Shown here piece after piece: positions 25,949 through 39,900 of a stretch of DNA of 64,000 bases (its first letter is position 1; each line of letters opens with the position of its first letter). This stretch comes from Branchiostoma belcheri (lineage: Eukaryota; Chordata; Leptocardii; Amphioxiformes; Branchiostomatidae). Where the stretch lies: positions 2,301,678 through 2,365,677 of the forward strand of contig NW_017803157.1 of NCBI RefSeq assembly GCF_001625305.1, read 5' to 3'. The position numbers and the translations under genes were made by a program. The notes beneath the pieces are model-generated. The model was not told where the DNA came from. It saw only the letters and a list, made by a program, of their open reading frames with translations, and ran no database searches.

Positions 25949-28900
25949 ATGGCTGCCGCGAAGAAGAACTCGCGGGAAGACTCTGCTTGGCTGGTGACTC
26001 GGGCTCGGGACAGCCTCAAGTCAGACCCTCACGCGGCCAAGGCGTGGCTCATCACGGCTAGAACACTGTTTCCCGGGGAGTTCTCCGTGCAGGTGCGTAA
26101 CGGCCTCGTATGTGACCAGATATCCGCGTGTGGAAGATGGGTGGGAATGGGGGAGGGGGGCAGGATGTCTTTTTCTGTAGCCTGGGTGCCGGACCCATAG
26201 CACACGGGGCCCGAAGTAATATCTCAGTGAGCAAGGAATATTACTTTGGGCCCAGTGTGCTATGGGTCTGGCACCCAGGCTACTTTGTCTGTTGATTTGG
26301 GATTTATAGCCATATGCATCAGCCATACTAGTACCATAACCCAATCTTTTAGTTGTAATACTAGTAGTAGATATGGGAGACTGACAAATATACATGTAGA
26401 TGTAGATGTAGATTTCTTCAGGCTGGGTAGGAGTTCTCTCCAGCCGCTCTTGACTTCAGTGAAATGTCATCTCTTACATCTCTTCAGAAATGGTCAAATA
26501 ATATTGTAGCTTGACCTTGGTGTCAGCTACCGGTGGGATCGGGGGGTGGACGAAAGCTATAAAATCTGACACTCAGACTAGATTAATCGAAACAAAATTA
26601 TCATTTATTAGGCTTTCTGTAAATGTCTACTAGTAATATATATATTTGTTATCCCCTACAGTATGAAGCATACAGTGTTGAACAGGCTGCAGGTAATACA
26701 ACAGGTGCAGCCAAGATGCTGTACGACATGTGAGTGCAGAAAACGCTTATGTTGTTAACTGTGCATTACTAGTATTCTACCAAGGGCTTCCAGTATATTT
26801 CTTTTTCTGCCAATAACAAGAGGGGTCGAGAGCTAAGCAAGACTGGATCTAGGAATGCGTTATTATGTTTCAGTACACCAGGTTTGCAAGAAGGTAAGCT
26901 ACCACCTACATCTACACTAATACTTGGCGAAGCCCTCTATGGGGCATCGTGTCCAGGCTAGTGTGGCCAGTGGGTGGCATGAAAACAAACAAACATAGCA
27001 AAGAAAGTGTCTGGCAACAGAACAAAAGTTTGTGCAATTGTAAGACTGCACCAGTGTATCCTGAGTACATCTGGGTGTCAGGTACCCGATGTGACTACTA
27101 CAACATGATGTTGTATTTGTTGTTGTTGCCAGGTTTACCCAGTTCTCAGACGAGACCATACTCCAGGCTGAGGTCCACAAGATGACATCAGCTCTACAGT
27201 CAGACAGTAGAGACCCTGACACTGTCTTCTACACTGGTAAAAAGATCAAACATAGCTTCCTTCCTAAGGTCTCTTTGCTTAAAGGGATCTCTTTGCTTCT
27301 CTTTGCTTGTGTCTTTTTGCTTAAAATTTACTGGGTTGCTTCCCAAACATGTTGTTCTTAGTTGTATCACAAGTACACAAAAATGTCAATTTAATGATTT
27401 AAACGTTGATATAAAAAGAAGTTTTATACTAATGTTCTGTTTTGTCCAGGAATGTTTGAATCTCTTCCCAGCAGTGCACAGAGAGATGTGCTTCTGAAAA
27501 GTGCAGGTGCGTGGGATTTCTGACACTATTTTATCAAATGAAGTAATTGTAATTATTTGGATTTTAGGTACAAATAATAGCCATAAATGTAGTCTCAACT
27601 GAAATACACAATTTCTTTGTTTCTTTACTGAGAAAGTAAACGTGTACAGTTGGATTCCTGTTACCACACTCACACTACACAACATTTGCCCCCCCTTGCA
27701 GAAAAGTCTGGAAATGCAGTTGACCATTGCCGACTGATGCTGCTGTTACTGACAAGGTTTCCAGATACCAGACCTGAACATGGGGTACCTACCAACTCCC
27801 TACATATACCTTATCTACCTTAGTAATTTTACACCACTTAATGTTACAGTAGACAACCTTTGACAAGCAAATGACATGCAAATGTATGTTACATTATTGA
27901 AAATGAAAGAATTGACAAGTGAGGCTCTTTACTAGAACTACTACTTTACTCTTTTATAAAAGAAATTATACTTATAGTGGAATATTGAAAACTTATAATG
28001 TGGTTGTAACGTCATACTAGTTGTAGTAACAGTTTTTCTCTCCAGGTGAAGCTAGTGGACACCTTGCTTGATACAGAGAAGAGAGAAAGCCTACCATCAC
28101 CTGTTAACTGTTACAGAAAACTGCTAGGTAAGAGAAAGACATTTTGATTCAGTCTAGACCTGACTAGACGTCCCAACTTGCATGCTTTTGGTAGGACACA
28201 TTGGTGTCTGTTTCTTTGTTTTATAGCAGTTCCATTTATCAGTCCTTTAAGCCCCTGTCACACATTCAGGACCTTCCCCTGACATTGCCCCTGAATACAG
28301 CTTACCTTTCTATATAAATTAATGAATTTTTTAAAAATTAAAAAATTAAAAGTAAAATTTGACCTCCCAACACGTCTCAAAAACTGCTGGCTTACTCTGG
28401 TGTTCTGCTGACTTACGGACAAATCTCCTGACCGACCCGCAAATGTTTTGAAACATTTGGTTTGTGCAGCTAAATAGATACAGATACTGACTCCTCTCTC
28501 TCTTCTTCAGTATGTGACACCATCCCCCTGGTGTGCAGCAGTCCTGACATCGACGTGTCCCACAAGCAGCTGTACCGCTGGCTGCAGAAGGCCATGGAGT
28601 TCTACATCTGTTTCCTCACACAGCCACCCTGCAGGGAAGGTACACCATGCAACTACTCCCTCTGGCAGGAATGCTGTGAATTACACCCGTAGATGTGCAA
28701 CAGTAATCTCCAAGCAGATCCTAGGGGGGCAAAAGACAGTACATGTATAAATTGGACAGGCAGAATCCATTTGCCAAGGTGGTGTATGGACCCTTTCTAG
28801 CGAATGGATACTGCTTGGCCAATTTGATACTGTCTTTTGCCACTCTAGGATCTGCTTGAAGAATAATGCAACAGTGTTCATTGACAAGGTTTATATCTCT

Positions 28901-30901
28901 ACAATAACATATTCAACACTTCAAAGGTAACATTTGCAAAACAAATTCATGGTGTTTACCTTCACATGGTCTAGTCTAACAAACTACTGATCTGTTTATT
29001 CTTTCACATTCAAAATATATGGTGACCAGCACCTCCAACACAGTCCTGCCACTTGCTACATAATGTAATCCAACACCACAGGTTGTCTGCTTCAGCACCA
29101 GTTACCATGGTGATAGACGTCTGGTCCAGGTTATTGACCTAATTTGTTTAGAGAAGAAGAAACAGACCTTCGTTATTATTATCTCATAACTTGGACATGT
29201 ATCTTTAAATTTTTAATTCCTGACCTAGGCAGTTCTCCCACCTAATACTAACAGTATGTATGTTATGTTCCTTCTCTCCCAGGTTCCAAAGGTCCTGTTC
29301 TCTCCTCAGACAAGTCCCCTCTGAAACGCCAGGCCTCGGTGTTCGGTGGCCTGACCAGGCACGCTTCCATCGAGGGTCTGACAGACAAGGAGAGCGTAGT
29401 GCTTGACCCGTGGGAGAGGCTGCATGAACTGATGATGACCATCGGCTGCCGGTGTGGCTGGGAAATCAACATGGCAAGTCTACAGGAGGAGAGGTCAGTC
29501 CACCCCCATTCCTGTACCAGAATGGTATAACCCTTAATGTCATGCCACTGTTAAAGGAAGATAATGACTCAATGAAAGCTGTTGCGTGATCCTACTTTCT
29601 CACTTTATAGCTGTGATTGTCCTTGCTTGAAAGAGATCCAAAATTATAGTTTTGAACTAAGTGTTAAGCATCCATGCTGCTTTTTTTCTATTTAAAACAT
29701 TACTCACTGCCAACAAGTATAATAGTAAGGCATCTGCACTAAATGGCTTTAAGAAATGTTTAAAGTTAGATGTGCAAAGGTTGGGTGTAACTTGTCATTC
29801 GATATAATATAGCCAGCTGCCGCTGCACCATGTGCCTGCAAAGTTGGTGTGTTACGCCAAGGGGCAGTCATACCGGCTATATAGATACAGAAGAGGGAAG
29901 GAATATGTGAGATGAACACCATAGCAAGTAGACACTGCTTCCAGACTTTATCTTCAAAATTTTCACCTTAATTATATAGCTTATGAAGCCATGATTTACT
30001 TGTTTTGAAATGTTAGTTGATGAACATGTATCTTTGCCCCTTGTTCAGGAGTCTGTCAGACAAGTGGCTATGTCTGAAGGACCTGTACAATAAGGAGTCA
30101 GATGACCTGGAGGACAGCAGTCAGAGGAAACACATCCTGTACTCAGCCACCTTCCTGCTGTACCAGTGTGTACACAACTACACTGTCGCTGTGCAGCCAG
30201 AACTCTTCTCAGGTACAAATGTACATGTGCCTGGAACATATTTCTTCTGGAGCTGCTATTAATAAGGCCATGTTGATTTTGATTATATGGATGACAAAAC
30301 CCCATAACCCTAGGAACCCCAAAAGGGATGCGAGCATCCTTTCCCAGGAAGCAATGTGCCGTGAGGCACTTTGTCCTGTATTATGTAGATGTAGATTGAA
30401 TAAATCAGTTTGGCAAAATAAAAGTTGCCTTCATTATGAAACCTACGGCATGAAGGTTGAACAAATGACTAAATACACATAGTGTGGTATAGTGAATTAT
30501 AATAGACTCTTCATTTTCTTTTCTTCACACATTTTCTTCTTTGCCTTTGGCACTGTTTTGGCATTCTAGGACATCAGTTTAATTTTCATTCATATTTGTT
30601 TGGTAATTTATGGCATATATTTTCTCATATTGCAGCTATGATTTACAGTATAGTTGAATTTTTTTTTTCTGAAAGTTACACACAATTTGATTGTTCCCTT
30701 AGGGTCCACCTCTCACAGCCCTCCCCTTGTATTGGTGGAAGACATCAGGAACAGGCCGGCAGTGAAGGAGAGAAAGTCTGGCAAACCTGTCAAGAAGAGA
30801 AGGAAACTGGAGGCTGGGGAAGATAGGGTGAGTCTTGTTGTATAAGGATCAGTCNNNNNNNNNNNNNNNNNNNNACGTTACGTTACGTTACGTTACGTCT
30901 C

Positions 30902-30972
<71 letters not shown>

Positions 30973-33900
30973 ACTGTCTCTCTATACATGTAATGTTACA
31001 GATCTCTATTTCTGTCTTGCTCTATCTCTCTATGTGTGTGTGTGACTGTATCTCCCTCTACATATCTCTATCTCTGTCTTTCTCTCTCTCCCATTTTATG
31101 TTTCTCTTTACACACTATATCATAGAGCAAACTGTATCATTGAATTATTGTTTAAAGAGCTTTACTTTGCAAATAACTTACCTATTGAAGCTGGTTCTCC
31201 AAATAAAATATTTATTTGTTGATACACTGTGGAACAAGCTTTATTATATGAATGCTTCCCAAATCTGTACAACAGTAAATTTTTTGAGTCTAAGATAAAC
31301 AAATATCTGTCTTTACAGTCCTTAATTAGCCTTATTTTGAAGTATACATTTTTTAAATAAAAACATGAAGATGAACCTGCCTTTACAATGTATTTTCTGT
31401 TAGGGCACGTCAGATGACGAGGCAGGTCAGAGGTCAGGTCGAGCGAACATCCAGATGAGTAAGAGCGGGCAGGTGCCTCCTGAAGGGATGGCTTCATTCC
31501 GCACGGCTATAGACTGCTGGAAACTACTGCACAAACAGCATGTCATGGAGAAAGGTACCACTTACATAGTATTAAAGGCATCCAGTGTATTTTCAGGATG
31601 GCAGAACAAAAAAAGTATTCTGGATATGAGGAAATCTGTCTGATATTGACACTTATTGTCATTTCTTAGCACATTTTTCTAATCATTTTCTTACTTGAAG
31701 CATTTGAAATAGCCCAAAAACAAGCTACGTGAGGCATTTACATTTATTGTTTGTACATAAATTGCTAGAACCAGCCTAAGGTACAAAAGAAGCAACTGTT
31801 TCCATCATCTTACTACTGTAAGCCAGCCATCTGGCCATAGCAACCGATTTTTCTCTTTCCCAATTTTTTCCCATAGACGTAAGCATTAAGGGACTTGCCT
31901 GAACTGAACACTTGTCCAAAGCAACCCAGACTGGTACTATTTTGTGCAATCTCTGCCCAGGCTATGACCACTGCGTCATTTTCAAGCATGTGGTGGAAGA
32001 CATTTTTTAATGATAAATAGCAAGAAATATTATGGGATCGCCAGTTTGACTGTATTTGAAAAAAAAAAGAATCCTTGGAGTTGTTGAATGTCCTGAATGC
32101 CATGAGAATGAAATGTTGAAAACTTGTCATTTTCCCAGACTTCAGCAGACTGAACCAACACTGGAAGACTGAGGGGTGGGTGTGGCTACAGTCTTTCATC
32201 ATCGACATGCTTCTATACCAGGTAGAGGATGTGTGCTTGTAGCACAGGCTTGTTCTTTTACAGGGTGGAATCAGGGGTGTTTATCTTTTACGCCTGGCCC
32301 GGTAGTTATGGCTCCCACCGTTGAGTCCTTCCGGGCCAGGCTGGAGGCCTGCCCGCCTTAAACCAAGGCCTCCCCCCCCCTAAAGTAGGAGGGTGTAGCC
32401 GGGGCTCACATAACATCTTTGAGCCCCGGCAAAGATGAAGATGAAGATGAAGGAATACTTGCCTGTTGGATTTACATGGATCAAAATCCTTTAATTATGT
32501 TTACCGAAGGAAAACATATTATATTTGCTCATTTCCTCCTCTTCTTCTCCAAACACCTAAAAATCGTAGATATTTTCGTAATTAGAGCCTGGAGGAAAAT
32601 GAAATTCAGCATGCTAGTAGGTTGATACGTTAGACATTGAACCTTGGTCATTTTGGCCAACATAGATGTCAGAAAATGATTTTATTGGCAAAAAATGGGT
32701 AAAAAAAGTTGCGTTTTAAGCCAAAAATCGAACAAAAAGAACGCGTTTGGAACATTCGAACAACCATGGAACAATGGAACAGCGTGTTCGATAACCGCGG
32801 GTCATTGACCCTAGCGCTACGCACGGAACACCCGAGCTTTCCAAATATGGGCATCCGCCCTTGTATGACACGAGAAGACATCAGTGGACCAATGTAGCGG
32901 TAAGTTTTCATTTTTCTTCGTAAAATACGGTCATATGAATACCAGTCTCGAGTAGAGAATATTGCATTGGGATTTTGGGTTCAATATCCACAATTAGGAC
33001 TGCAGATTTCCACAGAACGCGGGAGACTTTGTTTAACTTTTTGCATGTCATCGCCGGCTCAAAAAAAAAACACTAGCAATTAACTAGCCGGCTCAAATCT
33101 AAAAATAAAGCTCTAGTAATTTACTAGCTCCTGACTTGATAGAATCTCGTATGTTTAGCGATTTAGGCTTGTTGCTGTTTTGAAAATAAATTAAACAGAA
33201 TTGTGTTCATCCGTAACTATTGTCGACTTTGTATTATGTAGGTGCGGGGCAGGGGGAGGGGGGCGTTTGTTTACGTTTATTACTCATGATATAACAATTA
33301 ACATGGATACTAGTATAACATTACATTTTGTCGTTTTGTCAGACAGTTTCAATCTTTTTTCGGGATAACACAGTACAGTACACGGGATAAGCATCAAATC
33401 GGGATTCATGGCGATATCCCGCGGGATTTTTCGGGAACCATGTTGACTAAGATTTTTACAGACAGACGGTGCAGCGCATGTTTGTTTCCAAATTATGCAT
33501 GATGATAACAGTAGCACAAACGAATAGTGTTTTTAATCAAATGTTGTTTTTTTTTTGATATCGAAAATTTTAGTGGCTTAATAATGTTTAGAACGATAAC
33601 AAAATAATACAACCGTCTTGGTACGAGAATTTTTGTCTGACCTTGCGATGTGGACAGCCCGCTAAGTACTGCTTTTGATGTCACCCGACCCGCGCTATCT
33701 CAGATATAAAATCGATCTAACACAGCCACTCGAGAAGTTCTTCTCCTAGATATGGGAGGTCGACGCACGGAGTTGCGGAAGAGAGATTAAACATTATACA
33801 AAAGAGGGGGCGAAGCATAATTCCAAGGTTCTTTACGCCCTTGGCTTGTTTACGACGATCAAGAATTGATACATTTCGTGTTGCTGGGACTGGCACATGT

Positions 33901-36900
33901 TGCCATAGAAACGACACGCAGCATAGCTAGCAGACCGCGCGGCGCCAATCACAGCACACAGACGGGGACCCGCCCACTGGCTGGGAGGTAAGATTTCAAA
34001 CTCAAAGGCTCGATTCTCCGCCCCAGAGACTTCTGCCGCCTGACGTATTGTAGCGATTTTCCGCCTCAGCCCTGCACGCGGCATTCTATTTTTCTCATCC
34101 CGATTTCATTCCAAAACGTTTTTCACAAGTGACATCGAGAACTAGAATGCTTTTTCCACCGGAAGAATTTTTGCCAGCCGCATTGAAGAACTTGCTTTCA
34201 GGGTAATACGTACGTGAATGAACGTGGCCGGATCGTTGTTGATTGTTGATGCAAGGGTTTATTCATACGTGTTTGGGGAGGGGACTGAGACGCATGCCCC
34301 GATTTTGATGGGCAAACTTTCCTAATTTTCGTAATACAGAGACTACTTGACGCTCACGAGAACACGAGAAGACTTCAACAAGCCAATTTAGTACAATATG
34401 TCACAATGAAACTCAACTCCAGCCGGTACGCCCCGTTTTATTAGATGGTTTATAAACTTGACAGATTGATTGTTTATATATAAAACTTGCCGAAAAATTC
34501 ACTGGAGACGAAGAGGTTATTACAAATTCATTCCTGCTATTTTCTTACAGTTTTGTGAGTTTTCGCTGCACAAGAGCTTTTTAAAAATTTAGCAGTTCAG
34601 CTATGACCGGGTGAGGAACGCGTTGTACACAATATACACAATTATGGCAATGTTGACTGACGTCAGGGTGCTCCATTGGCCCTGCCCAGATCGCCCGACA
34701 GGACGTAAAACATTTGGCACGCCGCCATCGGTGATAGGACCCGCGGTAGACTTTGAGATCTCGCATCAAGTTTGTTTTTTTTTTCGCTCCGCGGTACGCA
34801 AGACACGCGGATATCTCGCGGGATTTATCGGGACGCCTATCCCGAAAAATTCCGCATCCCGATGATGCATATCCCGTGAAGTTAGCTCTCATAATAAGGA
34901 TAATTTCCTATAGGAATTTGACAGAAGAAATAGTGTTGGGGCTTCAATATATATGAAGAAATATGTGAACGTCTGGTTTCACTTAATTTGTAACTTGAGT
35001 CTTATGCTTGCGTTGTTATTCTTTCATTGCATACAGACAACAGTGTTCTCTGTATTAACAAATTGGTCTGCTGTAAAATTTTGATATATATCATATACCC
35101 CCTTTGACATATATTATATACCCTCTTGGACCCCGACTGATATATTTATACATTTGTATACATATGTATTATGCTTTCCTTTTGTGGTCCAATGACTTAG
35201 ACATATATTATCAGTTTCTGCTCACTTTGCTTACTCTCCTTTTTGTATCCTCTACTAGGAAAGGAAGCAGAACTTGGTCCGTGAGAAACTGGGGAGGAAC
35301 CTAACAGAGCTGAACCCAGCCATCCACAGAAGGATACAGCACATACATGCACATCGCTACCATTTCGAAACACATTATATCTCCAATTTGGCCAGTAAAT
35401 ATTCATTATGTATGTTAAGTTGCATAATATATGTAAGTCATGTATAGCTTTTTAAGTATGTATGTATGGTTTTATAGAGTGTGTAGTTCCAATATTTTAC
35501 ACAACTGTAGATTTTCATCATCATTGCAATGATTTTCATATTAATGTTCAAAGAACACTTATTATAGAAGTGGGTATAATTGACTGGCTCGGCAATCAAA
35601 AGAACCCAACAAAACTGGCTTGATATATATCTTATGTACTGTAGTATAAAGACTAAAGTGTACTATAGGAATTGGTTCTTCATATCATTGTATGTCATTT
35701 CATTATATGTATATGATATACGTACTTACAATGAGCCTTCTGTCATGTATTTGTAATAATAATAAACTTATTATCATTATTATTTCAGCATACGTCCTGT
35801 TTACTATTTACAAAAATGTAATAAGGTTGTGAGACGAGCTCAACAAAGTCGTTTGTAATTAAAGCTGTCAAAAAGACTTGAAGTTTACTTGCAGTCTGCA
35901 GAGGATGTCATTGATTAAAGTTACATGCTGTGGCCTAATTGCAAACATGGTAAGAGTGTGTGCTGATTGTATAATATATACTAGTATCTCCTATACATGC
36001 CACTACAAGACTAGTCTATGGTAATGATCTTTGAGTGGCAGACCGGTAGATTTTAAACTTGGCCTTACAACGGCAAAAACATTCAAATTCCCCAGTTATA
36101 ACGTTAATGTTACTCTATAATAACAGTACATAAAAGTCAGTAATATAAGCAAAATATCCTTCTACCCATCCTTTCCCAATAACGGTATAACGTTAAATCG
36201 TAGGCAAGACCATCCTGAGGTAAACATATTGCATTTGCTTGCAAATGTTACCTTTCTAGTTTTTTTTCTGTAATTGCACTGGTGCAGGTAACATAGAAAA
36301 TAACCTGCTTCAGACAAATTTTACCTGTACCACTCGATCAGGCTTTAGCAAGTATAGGTCATACTAAATACTGTTCAGAAACCACTGCCATTATTTCTTT
36401 TATACTTCATTGGTGGTAACAGCTCATGCAGCAAATAAAAATCCACATACATATGTACACCTACATGTACGTATATAAACCCAGTACATGGACCAGTTCA
36501 GGTAGACAACAGAAATACCTGCACAGCTCTAATTTTACGTGCACTAAGGTCCATATACACCCAGTATTTTGAGCCCTGAACCTGCATTTAGTTCCTGATG
36601 CCTCTACTTTGCAGGGAGACCAACAGAAAGCTGTCAGTCTACTGGAGGAGTTGTTGGGTAGCTGTAGTGGTAAGGACCAGGAGGATAACAGACAGGTATA
36701 TTTGTCGTTTGTCTGAAACATTCCTTCTTTACTATCTATGTCAACTGAACAGTTCATTTTGTACTTCAACCTTGTTTCACTTGCACAGATATTGTGGCCT
36801 TAGATTTGGGTTTGTGTGGTTTATCTAGATAGTAATACTTTTTTATGTATAAACAATGACTGATGGATTTGTATTTTGTCTATTTTCAGACTCTCCTTAG

Positions 36901-39900
36901 GTTGTCCCTCCAGCTTAGCTCCTGTCAATTCTGTCTTGGCAATTATCAAGTGAGTTTTTACTGTAATAAAGCCTTTAAAATATGTGGTAGATAATCAACA
37001 ACACTGATCACCCTAAAATTGGAAAAATACATGCAATTCAGATACATGACACAAAAGATACATGAACTTTTCTAGCTCCATGATCTGACACCTGAACAAT
37101 GAAACATTGTATGATCAGTTTTCCAACATTGACATTGAAAAAAGTGTTCTCATGCAAGTTTTGCTTTGTTAAACTGTATTGTATAAGTTGGATCACTAGA
37201 GATCACTACCAAAGTCTTAAAAAAAAGAAAAGAAAATCCCTACCTATTGACCCTATTGTTTTAGGACTGAAACAGGAAACACAACATTTCTTCCTAGGCC
37301 TTTAGTAGTAAAATGTTGTAAAGAAATCAACTTTTTTGCCTGTACAGAGAGCATGTGAGCTTGCCTTGGATGCCATTGCAGAGCTGCCAGTAGAAGTACA
37401 GCCTGGGGATACTGTTCCATCTAAACAGCAGAAAGCTGACAAAGAAAGTAAGTCACAGGTGGTTTTTAGTTTGTATGCAGTGGATTGTTTTGACTGTCTA
37501 TGGTGACTTTTAACGTCATCCAATGCAATTTCAGGGCGTCAAAAACTGGATTTTCAAACTTCTGGCCATTCTTTTAAAAAAAAGTAGTAAGTTGGTTCAA
37601 TCCTATCTCATTGTACATGTCTTCTACAGTAGAAAAAAGCTACTAGTATTCCTTTGCTGTGACCTGCACTTAACCCAGTGGGTATGTATGTACAGTAAAG
37701 TCCTTCATTCACTCATTCATTCATTCATTCTTTTTTTTTCAGGTCGACAGTTACTGATGCTGTCCTGTACAGAAGCTGACATCCTTCCCTACTGTGTGCA
37801 TGTGCTGGTCACATGTCTCAAAGTGGGTACTCAAACTGGCCAATCAGAAGTTGGCACTTAAACAGTCTGACCAATCACGAATGAAATAGGCAGTTTAAAC
37901 TTTGATAATTACCTGCTTTAGAATATAGAATCAAGCTAGGTTTTTTCTGCAAAGTTCAACTGTAGTTACAGTATTTTCAGTCTGTAACCATTCTAAAGTT
38001 ACATTTCATTAACTGATTGTTAGTTTCTAAGACATAAATCATTCAAGACCAATATCTTCAAAAGATTTCCAGTGAGGGTTGGTGGAAAAAGGAGTCCAGT
38101 CCAATCGGCGGAAATAGCAGTCCAGTCTGATTTGGGGGTGGAAAAAGTAGTCGGGTGGTTTCTGCTTGTAGTAGCGCCCCCCTAATCGGACTGGACTCCT
38201 TTTTCCACCAACCCTTTCTAGTGATGATTACATCGTATTTAAAAACTTTGTTTGTTTGTTTGTTTGTTTGTGCAGAGAAATGCCCTGGGTGACTCGGAGG
38301 ATGACATGTCCTTAGGTCACCTGATGGTCATGCTGCAGTATGATTGGCCCAGCCAGGAGGCACTGTTTATCAAAGCTGTGGAAAAGATTGTTCAGCAAGG
38401 GAGCTTCACCTACAACATCTTCTTCAACTATGTCATCAGTATCCTTCAGAATCATTCATTCATTCCTTCATTGAAGTTGTCCATCCATCCATCCTCTCAT
38501 CGTGAATACAATGTCATGTACATGTAGTTTCATCAGGTTGGTAAGTTACTGAGTAAAGACGCTCTTTTTACACAACCAAGTGTTTTATTCACAGCTGACG
38601 TTTCGATGACCGTCTGTCACCTTCCTCATGGCAATTCTGACTGGTTCACATTGCACTGCAGCACAGGTGTCACTGCTGTAGATTTCATTTGGGAATGCAT
38701 CTATAGCAGCGACACCTGTTCTGTGCAATGTGAACCAGTGAGAATTGCCCTGAGGAAGGTGACAGGCATGTATTTTGTCAAGGAATCAGGTTAGAATCTC
38801 GAGTGTGACCTTGACTGAATGTCAGACATTGATATGCTGGAGGAGTTTGCCTTCCTGAAGACCCCAGAAGGTGGCAAAATTAACCTGGATCTTCTGCCTG
38901 TCAGCACAACAGCCATATCCAGGTAAGGTGGCCAGTTCAGAATTTTCTTGTGCCTGTATAAAATGTCACTGCAAAAAGTAGGCACATGTCAGTATCACTA
39001 TCAGTGTTACCTTGTGCAAGGTAACTTTTTCATTCTAGTCCTTACATGTGTATAATGTCGTGAGAACCTTATGTGACTGTCATACTGTATGTGTATGCTC
39101 TCTAATCTTTAGTATCTTTAACTATTGCTGGTATCTGTTCTGTTTTGATTTTATATCCTCTCTGTCACATTTTGCTCACCACTTTCCATTCTGTGTGTTT
39201 CTTGGTACGTTTTTACATGTCAAGTTTCACCTGATGCCCCCTCCCCACTCTTCAGCATGCTACAATTAGTAACAAACTACTTTGTTTTCCTAACTTTCCA
39301 TCTAACTCTTCCTGTTGTCTAACTGATAGTTGCTGCTAACATCACTGGTTTCTTATTCTATCCTGTTGCCTAACTGATAGTTCCTGCTAACATGGCTGGT
39401 TTCCCATGTCTCTTATTCTATCCTGTTGCCTAACTGCATACACAGGTCTCCAACACCAGTTCAGAGGTATGGACTGGGCAACAAACCTTATTGTGAAAGA
39501 CGTTAACGTCCTTGAGTAAAGAGACTCTTTACCATCTGTCACCTTCCTCAGGGCAATTCTGACTGGTTCACATTGCACTGCAGCACAGGTGTCGCTGCTG
39601 CAGATGCATTCCCAAATCTGATGGAACTATTCACGGATGTTAACGTTCTTGTTTCGTGGTTCTTATTGGTTTTCTTATTTCAGCTGTTGATATTGCACTA
39701 ACCAGTAGAAGTTGATTGCCCAGTTAATTTGACATATGATATCTGTCAGTTTGAATATTGACTGTTACAATTGTATTCGAAACTATAAGGAAATGTACAA
39801 ATGTATCTCTGTCCATGATATTATAGGAAAAACACACATAAGAACTACAACTCTTCATTGATTAATAAATTGTTTTAATACTGTTTGAAACACAATAAAG

